Shown: piece after piece, positions 25,939-38,645 of the stretch
How positions within the stretch are numbered: position 1 is the stretch's first letter
Layout: every line of letters starts with the position of its first letter
Origin: Acanthopleura granulata
Lineage: Eukaryota; Mollusca; Polyplacophora; Chitonida; Chitonidae
Reading direction: 5' to 3'
Assembly: GCA_016165875.1 (NCBI GenBank)
Contig: JABBOT010000004.1
Coordinates: 15,067,672-15,131,671 of the forward strand
DNA: 64,000 nucleotides
Notes under the pieces: generated by a model
The model's database searches: none
Seen by the model: only the letters and a program-made list of their open reading frames with translations
Told to the model about the DNA's origin: nothing
Translations under genes and position numbers: made by a program

Positions 25939-27724
25939 GAAAATAAACGACCGTAGGCTATTGGCAACTGGTGGATTCTAAATGAACCACACGCACTTAT
26001 ATAGCCAAAGATTATATAACTGTGGTTCCAAATACAGCCTTTGTTTTGCGTTGCTAAACACTTGGTATCGCTGACCACTAAATCTGGCTGGGCTCTGGGT
26101 AATACGTTGTTTGACCACTGAGCTGGTCAGTAGAGAACTGTTACGTCATCTTGAGAGAAACCACATTAATAAATCATGTAACCATGAAGTTCTTTTATAA
26201 ACTTGTTCAAAACACCGGCGTATTGGTGTTTGGCACTTGTACAGCTGGTGGTATAAACCTGTCAGTCTGTGTTTAGAGCTATGTAAGGCTACATGGACAG
26301 CGGTCATACTCAGTTACCTCCTCATTATTATAACCTTTATGATCGTGCGTTCTGTTAGAAGCTATCTGGACAATTACAGTGCTCGTTTCTTCTTCATTTG
26401 ACTTCGCTTTAGCAGTACTCATGATTAGTAGACTGTCTTATTCAGACTTTTCTATCATTCAAAAACCTAATGTTTTCCAGATTCTGATGTTGGTACTGTA
26501 CACACATATTTATATAGTTCTTCAAAATGTGAACATACACATTTTCAACAACATTGTAAAGTTGCATGGGTTATATATGCACATGCAACTTAACACTACA
26601 CGTATGCCCCGTTTCTGTTAAATCTGTTAAAAATATTCGGTACTTAAGTGCATATATATCGAGTATCAAAGCATTAAATGATGACCATAGCCTTGGTCTT
26701 AAATAATTCAGCAGAGGCTGTGGTTTATGTATGTACACCATTTGAAAGTATTGTGTGAAAGCCGTTAGAGGGACTAATACATACAATACTAGACTATTTT
26801 TGCCTGGCTTATAACCTGTGTACACCTTAAGGGGATAGGGGATTGTGAGGATTATCTCCATTGTTCGTACCTATCACACCGACAATTTACGCATGCGGGC
26901 ACACAACCAAACCTTCATGTATGAAAATGTTAAGCGACGAATTCCCTACCAAAGGTGCGTTTCACTGAAACTGCTACCAAGAAACTGGCACAGTATTAAA
27001 TATGAATTACACTTTATTTCTTACAGGCGATATGAAAACACGTTTGGCTGAATATGTCTTGCATATTAATAGAGCTGTTATATCTCCTTCCCGTCTTTAA
27101 CAAGGTAGTGCAAAGTGCTTCTTTTGTTTTCTTCTGGAGTAAGTCACATTTGTTAGTGTATATATGTTAATAAACACTAAGGTGGTCCACATGTTTTGTG
27201 TAGCTTGACAGTAGAAAACGATGTGTTTCACTGTCATTTAAACCCTTTGGTGTAGCCACTCTCCCACTGAACTATAAATTTAACATATTTTTAAATCATA
27301 TAATTTCAATGTAAAACACGCTGTTTCGGAATTCAGAGACATATTATACTCTCCTTTGTGCGTTTGTCTGATGTGGCTATGGCGTCACTTTCGTAATCAT
27401 TTCACTGTAGTGTCTCATTGTAGCACGCCTGATCCAATATCAATATATTTATGGTTCTCGCGGAAGACACCACACACGACGCCCCACTCAGTCAAATTAT
27501 TCTGACACCAGGGTGACCAGTACATAGCCTATTCCTTTCGTGATGAGGGCTAGCTAGATAGTAACAAGGTCATCCATTTATGAGTGTAAGCTATGGCTCG
27601 ACTAGGGACTGAATGACGGATCTGCTTATTACTAGACTGGTCCTCTATCTATTACGCCCCTCCACCGAGGTATAAGCTGCTGTGACTCATTACACTGGTG
27701 GACTAAGCATCCTCGAGGCCTGAC

Positions 27725-28030
27725 CCCGTCGCATTGTTTTCATGTGATTGTGCATGCATGTGTTAACTGTCATGACAACACAGCACTTTGATTAATTCTA
27801 GACTAGTGACGGCTGATAAATTGAAGTTAACATCACTATTTATTTTTTTCAATTTTTTCTTAGCGCTAAGGGCGTGTAAGTTGCTACTTCTTAAACACTT
27901 ACATGAACAGTTAGAATAAAACCCTAAGTTGACCGGAGGCCTTATTTCACCGGTAACGTGTGACCATCGGCCAACTATCACACTGTTGTCGCTGCTCTGG
28001 TTTTACTTTCTGTTGTAGTCTTTTGTATTG
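27725..28030 (-). repeat. Single inverted copy of the ~375-bp repeat
   Basis: The reverse complement reads aaaccagagcagcgacaaca…gatagttggc…ggtcacacgttaccggtgaaat…gtgtttaagaagtagcaact…ctagaattaatcaaagtgctgtgttgtcatg…aatcacatgaaaacaatgcg, in the same order as the tandem copies at 9060-10375. This shows the repeat is dispersed in both orientations. Confidence 0.75.
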
Positions 28031-28253
28031 TTAACTGTCATGTATAATCCTAAAGTAGATCGAAGGCTGCTGTCCTTCATTTGAGGCGGATATTAGTTGT
28101 TGTAAGAGCAGTTTTCACAAACAGAACAACCAAATATCGATACCATTTGGTTGTATCAGCTTTATAATGCACACTGTTTGTAGATGAGTTGAGTAATCGT
28201 GCTTTTATTTATACCTTGCATATACTGAGAGTACCCAAATATATTGGATGCGT

Positions 28254-28448
28254 TCTGGGACGGATTCTATAAAGCCATTTCCTACTTTAATAAAAATGTT
28301 GAAATAAAGTTTAAGGGTTAATTTATGGGTCTTACTGCTTTTCAATGTTCAACAAAATTTGAACTTCCAGTAACAAAAAGCTAATCGTTGTGAAGAGCCT
28401 TTAAATTTCGATTTTAGTCAAAGATGGCTTCATGGAATCGGCCCAGGG
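28254..28448. mobile_element. MITE-like element with terminal inverted repeats
   Basis: The left end ctgggacggattctataaag and the right end cttcatggaatcggcccagg are imperfect inverted repeats: the right end read backwards is cctgggccgattccatgaag. The ~195-bp interior is AT-rich with no ORF. Size and ends fit a non-autonomous DNA transposon; no target duplication was established. Confidence 0.55.
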
Positions 28449-28948
28449 TATTTAAGCAACAAGGCTAACTCACGTTTTAAGGTAAAATATATATTTCTGT
28501 AAACAAGTAGGAATTATCTATCTTTCTTTCATAGCCACATGTTTCATGTCTAGGCCTTTCCGACAAACATTTCCTTTCCTCAAGTCAAGTTCATTATGCC
28601 TGAAAGGTATCTGTTATTCAACAATACCAAGTTTATCAACGAAATAATCCATTGAGGTAAAGCAATTTGTACAACACTAGACATTTAAGATTTTGACAGA
28701 TTGTAGATATTGTAGAGTAACAATGTCTACACGCTTACTGGATTTCAGGGCAAAACCTAAAATATGGTTCATGTTCGACAGTCAGGTGCGTATTGCTGAC
28801 AAGAAACAGCATTATAGCGGTAATAAAACAGACAGCCTTATGATACCTGGAAATACAGGAATATGGTTTTAGATTCAGTCCAATTCAGACCACCTAAGCA
28901 TAAGAATGAGTTTCCCAGTGTCATGGAATGTAAATGTGCTCCCCGTCT

Positions 28949-30048
28949 CTACGTATGCCTTTCAAACTTATGGAAAAGTAACCCCATGGACTCGCAGCAT
29001 GGATCCATAATGCAGCTGAGGCAGATTCGACAACATTTCTTCCATGGCCCGCAGTTGATTTCCATAACCTTAAGGGCAGGTGTAAGGTACCAAATGTGAT
29101 AGAAAGCCGTCTCAGCAAAGACACATGCCCAGCTCGTGGCGATGCAAATCCCACAGCACAGAGTAGCAAGTTTGTAGCAGAAATTCTTCCAAAATTCAAA
29201 TATGAGGTAGGTCAATCTCCAGACGCAATTGAAGCTGTGAATTCCTTCTGGTTCCCCCAAAACATCTTCGAAAGCAACCTGTATTAAAGGAGGAAACAAA
29301 CATTGCTTTTATTCTGTGTCTCAATTTTCAATGATTTTAGGTCAAAGAAACTGAATAACAATGAAGACTGAAAGGTGCATTGCTCATAATGCGGCCATAA
29401 ATTTATACCCTCGGTACATTAAACAGTCCGTAACTTGGTAATCTCACCTATCAATGGCCACGACATAGATTATACTGCAGAGGTGGCGTAAAAGCGTAAT
29501 TATTCCTAAATACACAGTGCAATTACTGAATATCCCAGCAAGCAGCTTTCAAGTTCCATATAGTTTCTGTATTCAAAAATCTTTCCAAGATGTTGTAGAA
29601 TCACTGTACTATTGAAATAAGAAAGAGAACATCCCTTTGTGAATTTTATAAAGCAAGACTAAAAAGTAAGATTGCCTAATGCACATCTGACAAATATAAT
29701 CTTTGATTTTCATTGCAAGATGATATACTGGTTTAAAAACATGAATAACAGTCTGCGCGATCGACTTGTCTTTTTCTTAATAATTTTAATGCCACTCATA
29801 GATGGGCAATAGACGACAGAGTCATTATACAACTGGTCTTCCCATTTACATCTACTACTAGATCTTAAATGACTGGTATGAAAAAATAAAGGAAAGTATT
29901 CCAAACAAGAAAGAAATGTAAGATATACTTGGAAGGAAGATTTAAGATCTATGGTCCTTGGGCCTGAGGCCTATAGAGAAATCACGTTTACCTGTATGTG
30001 GTTATTGATAGCGTTGGGGTCCCGGCTGATGAAATCGATATCTGGCAT
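28949..30048 (-). CDS. Cysteine-rich caveolin (gene E)
   Basis: Exon 1 is 30048-29992 (MPDIDFISRDPNAINNHIQ, donor gtaaac; here SRDP replaces NRDP). Exon 2 is 29278-28949 with acceptor aatacag and stop TAG. Product 128 aa. Exon 2 starts VAFEDVLGEPEG, then FNCVWRLTYLIFEFWKNFC, hairpin LCCGICIATSWACVFAETAF, and SCIMDPCCESMGLLFHKF. Thirteen cysteines, including three CC pairs. It shares AETAFYHIWY with D and F but is clearly older than their split, and it sits between them. Intron 713 bp, no repeat recognised in it. Confidence 0.9.
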
Positions 30049-32249
30049 TTTGCAGGCTGAGGATTGATCCTAAGGTCAGAAGTGATCTGAAGCTTTCCTG
30101 AGAGACTTTAGCCGGAAATTTGCATTTTCCGCTCTTTTTAAATCGGGGGACACATTTGTCATCAAGAAAACAACCAGTATCTCCAATGGCAACTCACGAT
30201 ATACACGTATCAACGTGGGTCTGCCTAACAGTTCCTAAATGCCTCAAACGGTAGTTTTCTTCATTTACTTTCATTCATTAACTCTAAAAGCTGGCGGATG
30301 AAAGAGGTCATGTCTTTTCTTCCAAATCGCTGACCCATTAACAACAGCACTGTCTTCTGTTTCCACGAACAGACTACAAGAGCAATAAATGTTCTTCCAT
30401 TGTTGCTGAACAGTCTTCCGTGTCGCCAGATGTAATAACATGCGATGGTTGAGTTCTCATGCAAGCGAGCGCTCTGACATGTTTTGCGTTTGACCGGGCA
30501 TGTGTACATGTGAGCATGTACTGCAACTTAACCATGCTGAATAAAAATCAACAGAAAATGTTGTAAACAAATCAATTAAATGTAGTGCTGACCAGGTGTT
30601 CATTGTCATAGGTTAAAATGACGCTACAAAATGCCCGTCGGTATGGTATTTACGATATTGTTTTATCCTCTTTGTGTAGGCATGTTTTACGATATTTCGA
30701 TATTTTCTATATTGTTATTTGCGTACAGTGATGTCATCAAACATTGAAATAATTACTATGTCTGATTAGCATAAAAGTCACTGAAAAACACCACATATAA
30801 TTTTAATAATGAAAAAGGAAGGACGGCCATATTTGATATTGCTCAAATAAACATCTGCATGGATTTCATACATCTATGATAAGTCATATAATAATTAAAG
30901 ACGTGAGTTAAATCAAACTTTAAAAAATACTTTTCATTGAAATCTGATTGATCAGAGGAACAGAATCATGAATTCGTTAATAGCGTGAATTTTGTTTCTA
31001 GGTAAAACTTTTCTATGAATCGGGTGAATTTTATTCTGCCAATGGATCATGGATGCAACTCGTGGATTCTTCGCCAGTAGTGATGAAGTTTTGCTTCGAA
31101 TCAGTGCATCTGGTCGTTGATAACTAATGCATGGAGATTTACATGAAATTTCTAAACAGACTGATTTACAGGACCAGAAAACAAACAAGACATAATCAAG
31201 GAATGCAAAATGAGGGAAAGAACGATCCCATCTATCGTTACGAAAATATTATATCGCTTTGGTATGAAAGATTTAAATATCGTCGAGACCATCGTGGAAG
31301 CGGTATATTTAAAGGCTGTGTGAAGCTTAACATTTTAAGATTCATAGTTCCGCTTTCATCCTTACATGCTCAGACAACGTTAAATACTGGGCAGACCAGT
31401 ATACGTGTACTGCGACGTGATGTAGGGAGTACTGTCTGGCGTCTGCCAACCGTTTCATTTTTTCAACATTATAAATACGTTGGTATCGACACAAGTAATA
31501 AACATAACACTTCACTGATCACGATTTATTTTGGTGGTCACTTTTGTTGCAGATACTTCCATTACATAGTAATATATCTCATGTGTTCAGTTAGTGAAAC
31601 GTCTGTTTGAAATATGTTAAGCACTCCATGTTCCAGTCTAGAAATAAGTACATGCTGACCCTTAGCCTGTTATCCCCAAATGTTCTCTTAAGGAAAGGAA
31701 GAGTTAAAACGAAAACAAAAGGAAAGGGAAAGGAAAAAAAAACATCACACGCAAGGAGAATCATACTAGTCAGATTTTTCTGAATTTTCGCAAGCTTTTC
31801 TTTGTTTATGTAATCGCTATGGTATACATTATACTAATATATTGTAATCAACACACTGTGGTGTTATTCCGAAATATACATTGGAGAAGACAACACATCT
31901 AACCACAACAACAAAAAAGCAGAGAAACAACACAGGAAAATAACTTGCATATTTATGTTTTATTCGTCTTATTTTTTTGCCATTTGGTGTGCAGAAGTTT
32001 AAGGAGATAGAGGTAGTTTCATGTCTTGTGTGGTGCAGGTCTGTTTATACGGATCAGCACACATAAGTCAGCTCAAAGGTATTAAATTCTGTACTAATGT
32101 GTGCGACATAACATATTGCGGTCTTATACAGTGTTCAAAACACGTTGTCCAATACAATCGATTTAACCATAAGCACATGCGTATTATACTCCTTTGGAAT
32201 ATGCTTGCAGGTTCACCCATTGCGTGGCAAAAGTTTGCGTATATCTTCT
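30049..32249. other. Intergenic stretch between caveolin genes E and F
   Basis: AT-rich, no supported gene. A 159-codon open frame on the plus strand at 31131-31610 shows no domain or splice context and is not called. A minus-strand AATAAA at 31958-31963 could serve the gene at 32250-33162. Confidence 0.45.
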
Positions 32250-33162
32250 TCAGTCACTGTCACCTTTCTTACAAGCGTGAAAGACAGTTCCTATGGATTC
32301 ACAGACTGGATCGAGACAACAACTCAAGCACATCCTGAATATCTTCTTCAATGGACTACAGTTGATCTCCAGCCATTTCAGATAGGGTGTGATGTACCAG
32401 ATGTGATAGAAAGCCGTCTCGGCGAAGATACAGCCCCAGTTCATGGCGATACACAGTCCGCAACAGAAAGTGGCGATGTTGTAACACAGCTGCTTCCAGA
32501 GAGTGAAACACTTGTAGGTGAATTTCCAAACACAGTTCATGGAACGGATGTCCTCTGGCTCTGCCAAGACATCCTCGAAAGCTACCTGTAATCAAAACAA
32601 TCCGTATTTGAAAATACGTCTTCCCGAGTGAGGTGTAACTTGACGCGCAAATTAAATATTTCCGTGACTCCGTTTCAGACATTCATATTCATAGTGGTTA
32701 CACCATACGAAATGTTTACTCAGCTAATAACAGACATTCCACAAAATATGGGTTAAATTATCCATATAGTAAACTAATCCTTGATGTGATTACGTTTTAA
32801 TGGAAAATGTATATAGACGGTTATTAAGAGAGGCGCCTTAATTCAGTTGCTTACATGCTCTTCGGACATATAGTTTTTACGCTTATCAAAAACATTGAAA
32901 ATCCTCCTTGAAAAGCATATCAATACGAGCTGGTGCGAATATAGTCTCATTACCTTACCAGTATAAAGTTTTACAAAGAACCCTGATTAAAAACTTGCAA
33001 CAAAGCGTCTACTTCAAGTGATGTGAATTACAAGTTTACACTAAATATGAGAACGGCACAGCCAAAACATGCATGCATTTATTTGTTCACAAACGTAATG
33101 AGACTCACCTGCAAGTGGTTGTTGATGGAATTAGGATCACGGTTAACAATGTCTAAATCCAT
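32250..33162 (-). CDS. Cysteine-rich caveolin (gene F), exon 2 near-identical to gene D
   Basis: Exon 1 is 33162-33109 (MDLDIVNRDPNSINNHLQ, donor gtgagt). Exon 2 is 32585-32250 with acceptor gattacag and stop TGA. Product 129 aa; it ends HACKKGDSD, four residues longer than D. The rest of exon 2 differs from D at only a few residues (SPLKK for DPMRK). The first exon, intron and flanks of D and F are not alike to the same degree, so the similarity is confined to exon 2. A minus-strand TATATAAG at 33242-33249 lies about 80 bp upstream of the ATG. Intron 523 bp. Confidence 0.9.
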
Positions 33163-33241
33163 TTTTTTCTCAATCCAGAAATGGTCTCAACCGAGGGTTT
33201 GACTTGCGGTTCTGACTGTAGACTTTGTTTGATCGTAGGCC

Positions 33242-33249
33242 CTTATATA
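33242..33249 (-). promoter_or_regulatory. Candidate TATA box of caveolin gene F
   Basis: Minus-strand TATATAAG about 80 bp upstream of the start codon at 33162. Confidence 0.4.
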
Positions 33250-34807
33250 CAGCAATTTTGTGTTGCACCATTGCTATGGAATCACTCCAAAGTGCCTTAG
33301 AAAACTCTGGTTATATAACTCTAAACGTAAGCTTAGTATAAAGGTAGAATTACCTATACTAAAAGCGATTAGATGTGGCACCACATAGCCCTATAGTAAG
33401 GTGTGAATAATCATCCTGGGACCAAAGTTACAGACGAGAGTACATAGTTCCGCCCCATGTTAAGGGAGTAGTGTTAAAAATAAACCATGTAATAAAATGG
33501 CAGTCCCAACGTACGTAGTATGCTTTGGATAAACTTAACGGTACAATTCAATAAAAATTCAACGGTACAATTCAGCATAAAAAAATTACACCAATAGTAA
33601 TATCTTTCACAAAAACAAGTCTTTATTTCATTATTTACATGGATTAACGGTGTATTAGTCCTAAGGTAAGAGAATGCGGGATGGCGGGGCTGAAAACATG
33701 AAGGTGTGAGCCTAAACCTAAACCAGTCGTGAACCAAAATTGGCGTCCCGGGCCAATGATCGCAAGACCAGATTCCAAAAACTAAAGCCCTATATAGAGT
33801 CGTAATCCATATTAAATCCTGGCGGTTAGTATGTACCATAAAACTCTCATTTTAGTATTAGTATGCAATACTCTTATACAATAGAAAAGACCTTCCCATA
33901 CATCTCGGTTGTGCCGAGATTCATATAAAACAGGAAAAACAGCATATGGCCCAAGTCGTGAATTACAGTTTGCGATAAACCCGGCATTGAAATACCTGAC
34001 AATGTGCCAGCTTTATCATTTATCACAACTTATTACACAGAACTCATGTACCATTTAGCTTTGTAACATCAAATATAACATAATACTTGGTCCAAGAACC
34101 AGATTGTAGTCCAAACTAAAATATTTTGGCCAAACTGAAACATCTACACCACCTGAATTATGTGTCGAATTTGTAAGGCAATTAATGAAGAGGAAAGGTG
34201 CAAAATCGATATAGTTAATTATGCGGAAACATAACATCTCAAGCCTGGTCACTTTAAAGATGTGTATAAGCCCAATTTGGATTTTAATTAATTTCTCAAA
34301 AGCCCTTTAATCAAGGAAATATTGAGGATTACGATTCGAAATACTTAAATTTTTGCCGTAAGAACTTAAGATAAGAACCTGAGCGCAAAGTTTTAGCTAA
34401 TATAAACATGTTCTGTCACGTGACTAAATACTGTTAATGAGCTACATAGCTATGCATGTATGTGTATATATTTAGAAGTTTTAAGGAATTATGTTCAATA
34501 AAGCGAACATATAGCGCAATGAACTATGCACATGTGAGTATTTATTCGCAGATATTTACAATCTAATCCATTAAATAAATAATACACACACATGCCTTTG
34601 CACATATAGTTTTATATGCAGATATCGATTATATCGCATAAAATACTTGCAAAAGATATTTTCATTGACGAATAGGACCCAGCCTTATCAAGACCCCTAT
34701 TCCTGAGCAGAAAGTGTTTAAAATGACAGTGTGTTTCCTGATCGTTCACTTGAGAGAAATTTTTGTTTCACAAATCATTGCGTTACCACTCAGTCACTAA
34801 CTAAATA
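33250..34807. other. Intergenic stretch between caveolin genes F and G
   Basis: No gene or recognisable repeat supported; AT-rich. Must hold the 3' UTR of the gene at 34808-35996. Confidence 0.4.
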
Positions 34808-35996
34808 TTATCTATGTTGGAAAGAGTGGAATATATTGCCAATAGACTCAAAGACTGGATTAAGGCAGCATCCAATACAAAGACCATACAATCGCTTGGC
34901 ACAGGTACAGTTAAGTTCCATGACTTTCATGAGAGGTGTGATGTACCAGACGTGGAGGAAGGCGATGAGAGCGAACTGACAACCCCAGGACACAGCCAGA
35001 CATATCCCACACAAGAGTGTTGAGACACGATAACACAGAGATTTCCAGAGATTGAAACAACGACCAGAGTTCAACCAAATGCAGTCCACGCTACGAACTC
35101 CTTCCGGTTCACCCAACACTTCACTGAAGTTAACCTTAACGAAAGATAAATAAAACAATTTGTAATATGATTGAAATTATTTTTTCTTAAATACTGAATA
35201 GTCCCAGAAATTATAAAACTTTCCTGGATTTGTTGATTTATTCCTAATAGCATGCAGTGCGTGATATTAAAATGACTCCTTTCACAAGGAATGTGCACGT
35301 ATTGCCTTTTTCACCTTGCAAATCTAGCAAGTCTGTTTGCATTGTGTTAATGGAAATGTTTATTAAAAATGATGACATAGCAGCATTTTGTATCATTCTA
35401 GACAGTGAATTGTAATATACTTTAACAAACATCAATGCAATGTTCAAGCAATTGTTCCAAGTAAAATGTAAGTTGCTACTATTTATACAGTTATATATGG
35501 ACACTTACAATAAAACCCTAACTGGGATAAATATACCAGAGGCCGGATTTTAAGCTCGGCATACACAAGAGCTTTAAATGCGACTCAGCTCAACTGGTCG
35601 TACGAAGTTGGTTCCTGATTACCATAGTACTGGGCCATCACAAGGACTGGAGAAGACAGCTGACATACTCCAGTGCTTATACGATCCGACCCTACAGTGT
35701 ATGCCGACGACAGTCATTCTTTCGTCGCTGGTCTGTAGTTTTTATATCCACGCGGCAGTCTTTTTACTGTATCTTATTACTGAAATTGCTAAATATGAAG
35801 ATTGCTTGGTTTATTGGGTCCACAATTCGGCTTGTTTCATGTTCGTTTAAAATATTATACTCACGGTGAGATGAGAGTTGATGGACTTGGGGTCGCGATT
35901 TTCCATGTGTAATGCCCAAGAAACAGGAGATTTATGTTGGTCTCCATCCATCTCGATATCCTTGTCAACGTTCTTTGATTTCACTTGAAACTCCAT
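34808..35996 (-). CDS. Cysteine-rich caveolin with extended N terminus (gene G)
   Basis: Exon 1 is 35996-35865 (44 codons, donor gtgagt), longer than in most members: a charged leader (MEFQVKSKNVDKDIEMDGD…) precedes MENRDPKSINSHLT. Exon 2 is 35134-34808 with acceptor ttcgttaag and stop TAA. Product 152 aa. Signature V-N-F-S-E-V-L-G-E-P has S in place of the E of FED. Then VRSVDCIWLNSGRCFNLW, hairpin STLLCGICLAVSWGCQFA and CCLNPVFESIGNIFHSF. Eleven cysteines. Start chosen as the first ATG; an internal ATG just before ENRDP would give a form like D and F. A fragment of the ~375-bp repeat lies in the intron (35460-35560). Divergent from H, whose exon 1 starts 1.6 kb away. Confidence 0.88.
35460..35560 (-). 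repeat. Fragment of the ~375-bp repeat
   Basis: On the minus strand aaaatccggcctctgg…cccagttagggttttatt…gtaagtg…agtagcaacttac follows the same order as part of the monomers at 9060-10375. Within the intron of the gene at 34808-35996. Confidence 0.55.
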
Positions 35997-37640
35997 GCTT
36001 AACTCCAATGCTAAGATATTACACTGGTTTTGGACACGGGGAGGGATGACATTAATTGATCAGTTGATACAGGTGAACTGTGTAAAAGTCCTAGGTTCAG
36101 GTAGAAAAAGTCCCCTTGCAATACCCTAACACAATAATCATCAAGTGGAATGTATCAGTTCTATCCACAACGTGAGGAGAGACCATGGTAATTAGTTTTT
36201 ATTATACGCATAAGGCAATAGGTATCCGGGTGGACTGTCACTAATCCAATGCAAATAGTGAAGCAATGTAGCTGAGAATAGTTAGATTGTTCAGGTGTAC
36301 ACAACGTGGTTTGTAAAAAACACCATGTTTGTTTGTTTGTTTCACTTTATGATGAAATAACTGTAACAGTACATGGTTTTTCAGCGGTGCGAAATGAGGG
36401 AAAACATTCCCCAGATGACAGTTCCTTACAAGCTCGGTAGCACATATATACGGCAATATTGTTTGCCTGTTTCGTAGTAAAGAGAGGTAAACATTAGTTT
36501 GAGTAGAGGGCTCTAATGGCGATTTGGTGTTAATGTCAATCAGAAAGTAGCATTCATCAAGGTGAAAGGGTAACTGTCATAAGCTGCGTAAGGTGAACTC
36601 GTGCATTGCTGATTTCACAGTTATTCTGATCATAGCGTTATCTTGTAAAGTAACTGTTTTGACGAGACAATATAATATATGTGGGTCTGTGTACAAGCGT
36701 AACTTATATCGCGGGTATTCCTAACAGACAATCCTTAATATACCATCATCAGCACCCTCAAGGATGAAAGTCATAAAGACCTCTGTCTTCCGCCTCGAAG
36801 CAGTATTAGTAACCTACAATCAGCAGCCGTGTGAACATTATTAGATTCTAGCCAACCCCTACTGAGATAACCTAACGTGCTTTTCTCACATGGAATTCGA
36901 TATTTAAATTTAAAATGCATTTCTTGTCTGACATGGCAGGGATGTTTTTCCAACAAAACTGACAGGAACCCTTACTGCATGGATAGCCTTTGTTTTGGAA
37001 ATTGACGACTTGGAAGTTTGTTGTAATCACAGCCTTCTACTGATTATTTCTTTTTTTTTCGTTGGCTGTATATGCCGAACGCTAGGTAGAGATATCTATT
37101 GACTAGACAAAATCGCCACAGCTTGCCGTCTGAAATTTACATTAGCTTTTATGGTAAGCAGACATATATAGGTTCTCAGACATCGGCTGCACAGGTGAAG
37201 GGGAAATTATATATGGAGAAAGTGCGGGTACATATTCAGCTCAGGACTGTGAAAACACATTATGTCAACAATCCAGTGAGTGCATGATAAGATATTACCT
37301 TCGACATGATTGAGTAAAGTTTGACTTTTTCTTTGGTTGATAAAAATGCACACACCCTATGTAAGGAGTGTTTTTTTATAGAGACACGTCCCCGATATTA
37401 AGGCCCTGTACAATGGTTTGTGAACGAGCACTTTGACATCAGATCAATATGGCACAGCGAAAAACTCGTGATATAGGCACGATCCTCTTGGTTCTCTTAG
37501 TGTGTTGTCAAGTAAACATCTCTGCTCCACGGGCAACATGGAAGACTATACTTTAGTGCCAAGGCGATCATTCCTTCACAGTTACCCACAGACCCTGGAA
37601 CGTCGATCGTCTTCTCCTGACCAGTTGTCCCACCAGCATC
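35997..37640. other. Divergent promoter region between caveolin genes G and H
   Basis: The two flanking genes start away from each other here, so both promoters must lie in this 1.6 kb. TATA-like strings toward H occur near 37376 (ttttatagag) and 37471 (gatatagg); none is convincing toward G. No ORF of note. Confidence 0.4.
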
Positions 37641-38645
37641 ATGGGAGATGAAATAGAAACCATCCTCGACATGAGCGAACGAGACCCCAACAATCTCAAC
37701 AACCATGTTAGAGTAAGTTCTTTTAATTAGTCGATGCGATTTGCTGATTTGTGAATTAATATTTTGGCACTTGCTTATAAGCGGATATGTTCTTAAGGCG
37801 TTTAGCCACGAAGTCGACCTCCCTTTTCATGACCGAAATGCAACATTCGACTGTCAGTCCTTTACTCGTGACATATCCTTTCTCCATATTTCTTGAAAAC
37901 ATTTACAGTATGTTTTCAAAAAATGTCACAGTTTCTTCTTTTATTACCGTACAACCTGTCTTCTTATTCATGGACAATTATTGTTCCGTTATTACTGTGT
38001 TAAGGTTTGCCACGACGATTATACCGGAATTTATTCTTAAATGGTCTAGCCGTTTTAATTCAAGATTAATACTAGGAATGTCTAAAGGAACCGGAAGGGG
38101 CTTGTACTTTGGAAATACGCAAATTGAATGCAATGTATACCTTGGTATAGCCCTGTAACTGTTATGTATTATCTTAAGGTCTTGATTTTGACATTTTACA
38201 TTTTTATGCACATAATGGTTCAAAATGACATACACACTTATTAAAGTGATGAAAGAAAACATTTTTAAAATGCTAGGAGGTATTGTTTTTTCTTTCTTTT
38301 GACTAGGTTATGTTCGAGGACGTCCTGGGGGAACCGGAAGGTGCTCACAGCGCCGACTGTGTCTGGCGAAACTCGTACAAATGTTTCAACTGCGGCAAAA
38401 GCTGCTGCTACAAATTCCTCACCTATCTCTGTGGCATCCTGACCGCTCTCTGTTGGGGCTGTAACTTCGCCTGCCTCACCTTCGAGCACATCTGGTGTAT
38501 TACCCCTTGTGTACGAATGTACTCCATTCAGCTTGGCTGTCTGCAGAAGTTCATTGGAGGATGCGTCCAGTGTTGCGTATCACCGTTCTGTGAGGCTTGC
38601 GGGATGTTCTTCTCAAAGATACAAGTCATTAACAGTTCCGGCTAA
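37641..38645 (+). CDS. Cysteine-rich caveolin on the opposite strand (gene H)
   Basis: The only plus-strand member. Exon 1 is 37641-37712 (MGDEIETILDMSERDPNNL, ending NNHVR, donor gtaagt; SERDP replaces NRDP). Exon 2 is 38307-38645 with acceptor tttgactag and stop TAA, exactly as long as exon 2 of B and I (339 bp). Product 136 aa with 17 cysteines, the most of the array. Exon 2 opens V-M-F-E-D-V-L-G-E-P and ends CCVSPFCEACGMFFSKI. From 38287 to 38497, including the acceptor pyrimidine tract, it is nearly identical to B (14742-14532, one mismatch at 38475/14554). After ATCTGGTG the two diverge sharply. Exon 1 sequences of B and H are not alike, so this is exon-limited conversion or a recent partial inverted copy. 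A minor AATAAA lies at 39035-39040. Confidence 0.9.

Larger units (their letters stand above)
25939..28948. other. Intergenic stretch between caveolin genes D and E, repeat-rich
   Basis: No gene supported. Holds the repeat copy at about 27455-27530, an inverted copy of the ~375-bp repeat at 27725-28030 and a MITE-like element at 28254-28448, listed separately. Short open frames near 26379-27060 show no motif. Confidence 0.5.

Noticed and set aside
31131..31610. Plus-strand open frame of 159 codons between caveolin genes E and F
   Set aside because: No domain, no plausible splice or promoter context, composition like translated AT-rich DNA; no similarity to any other part of the window.
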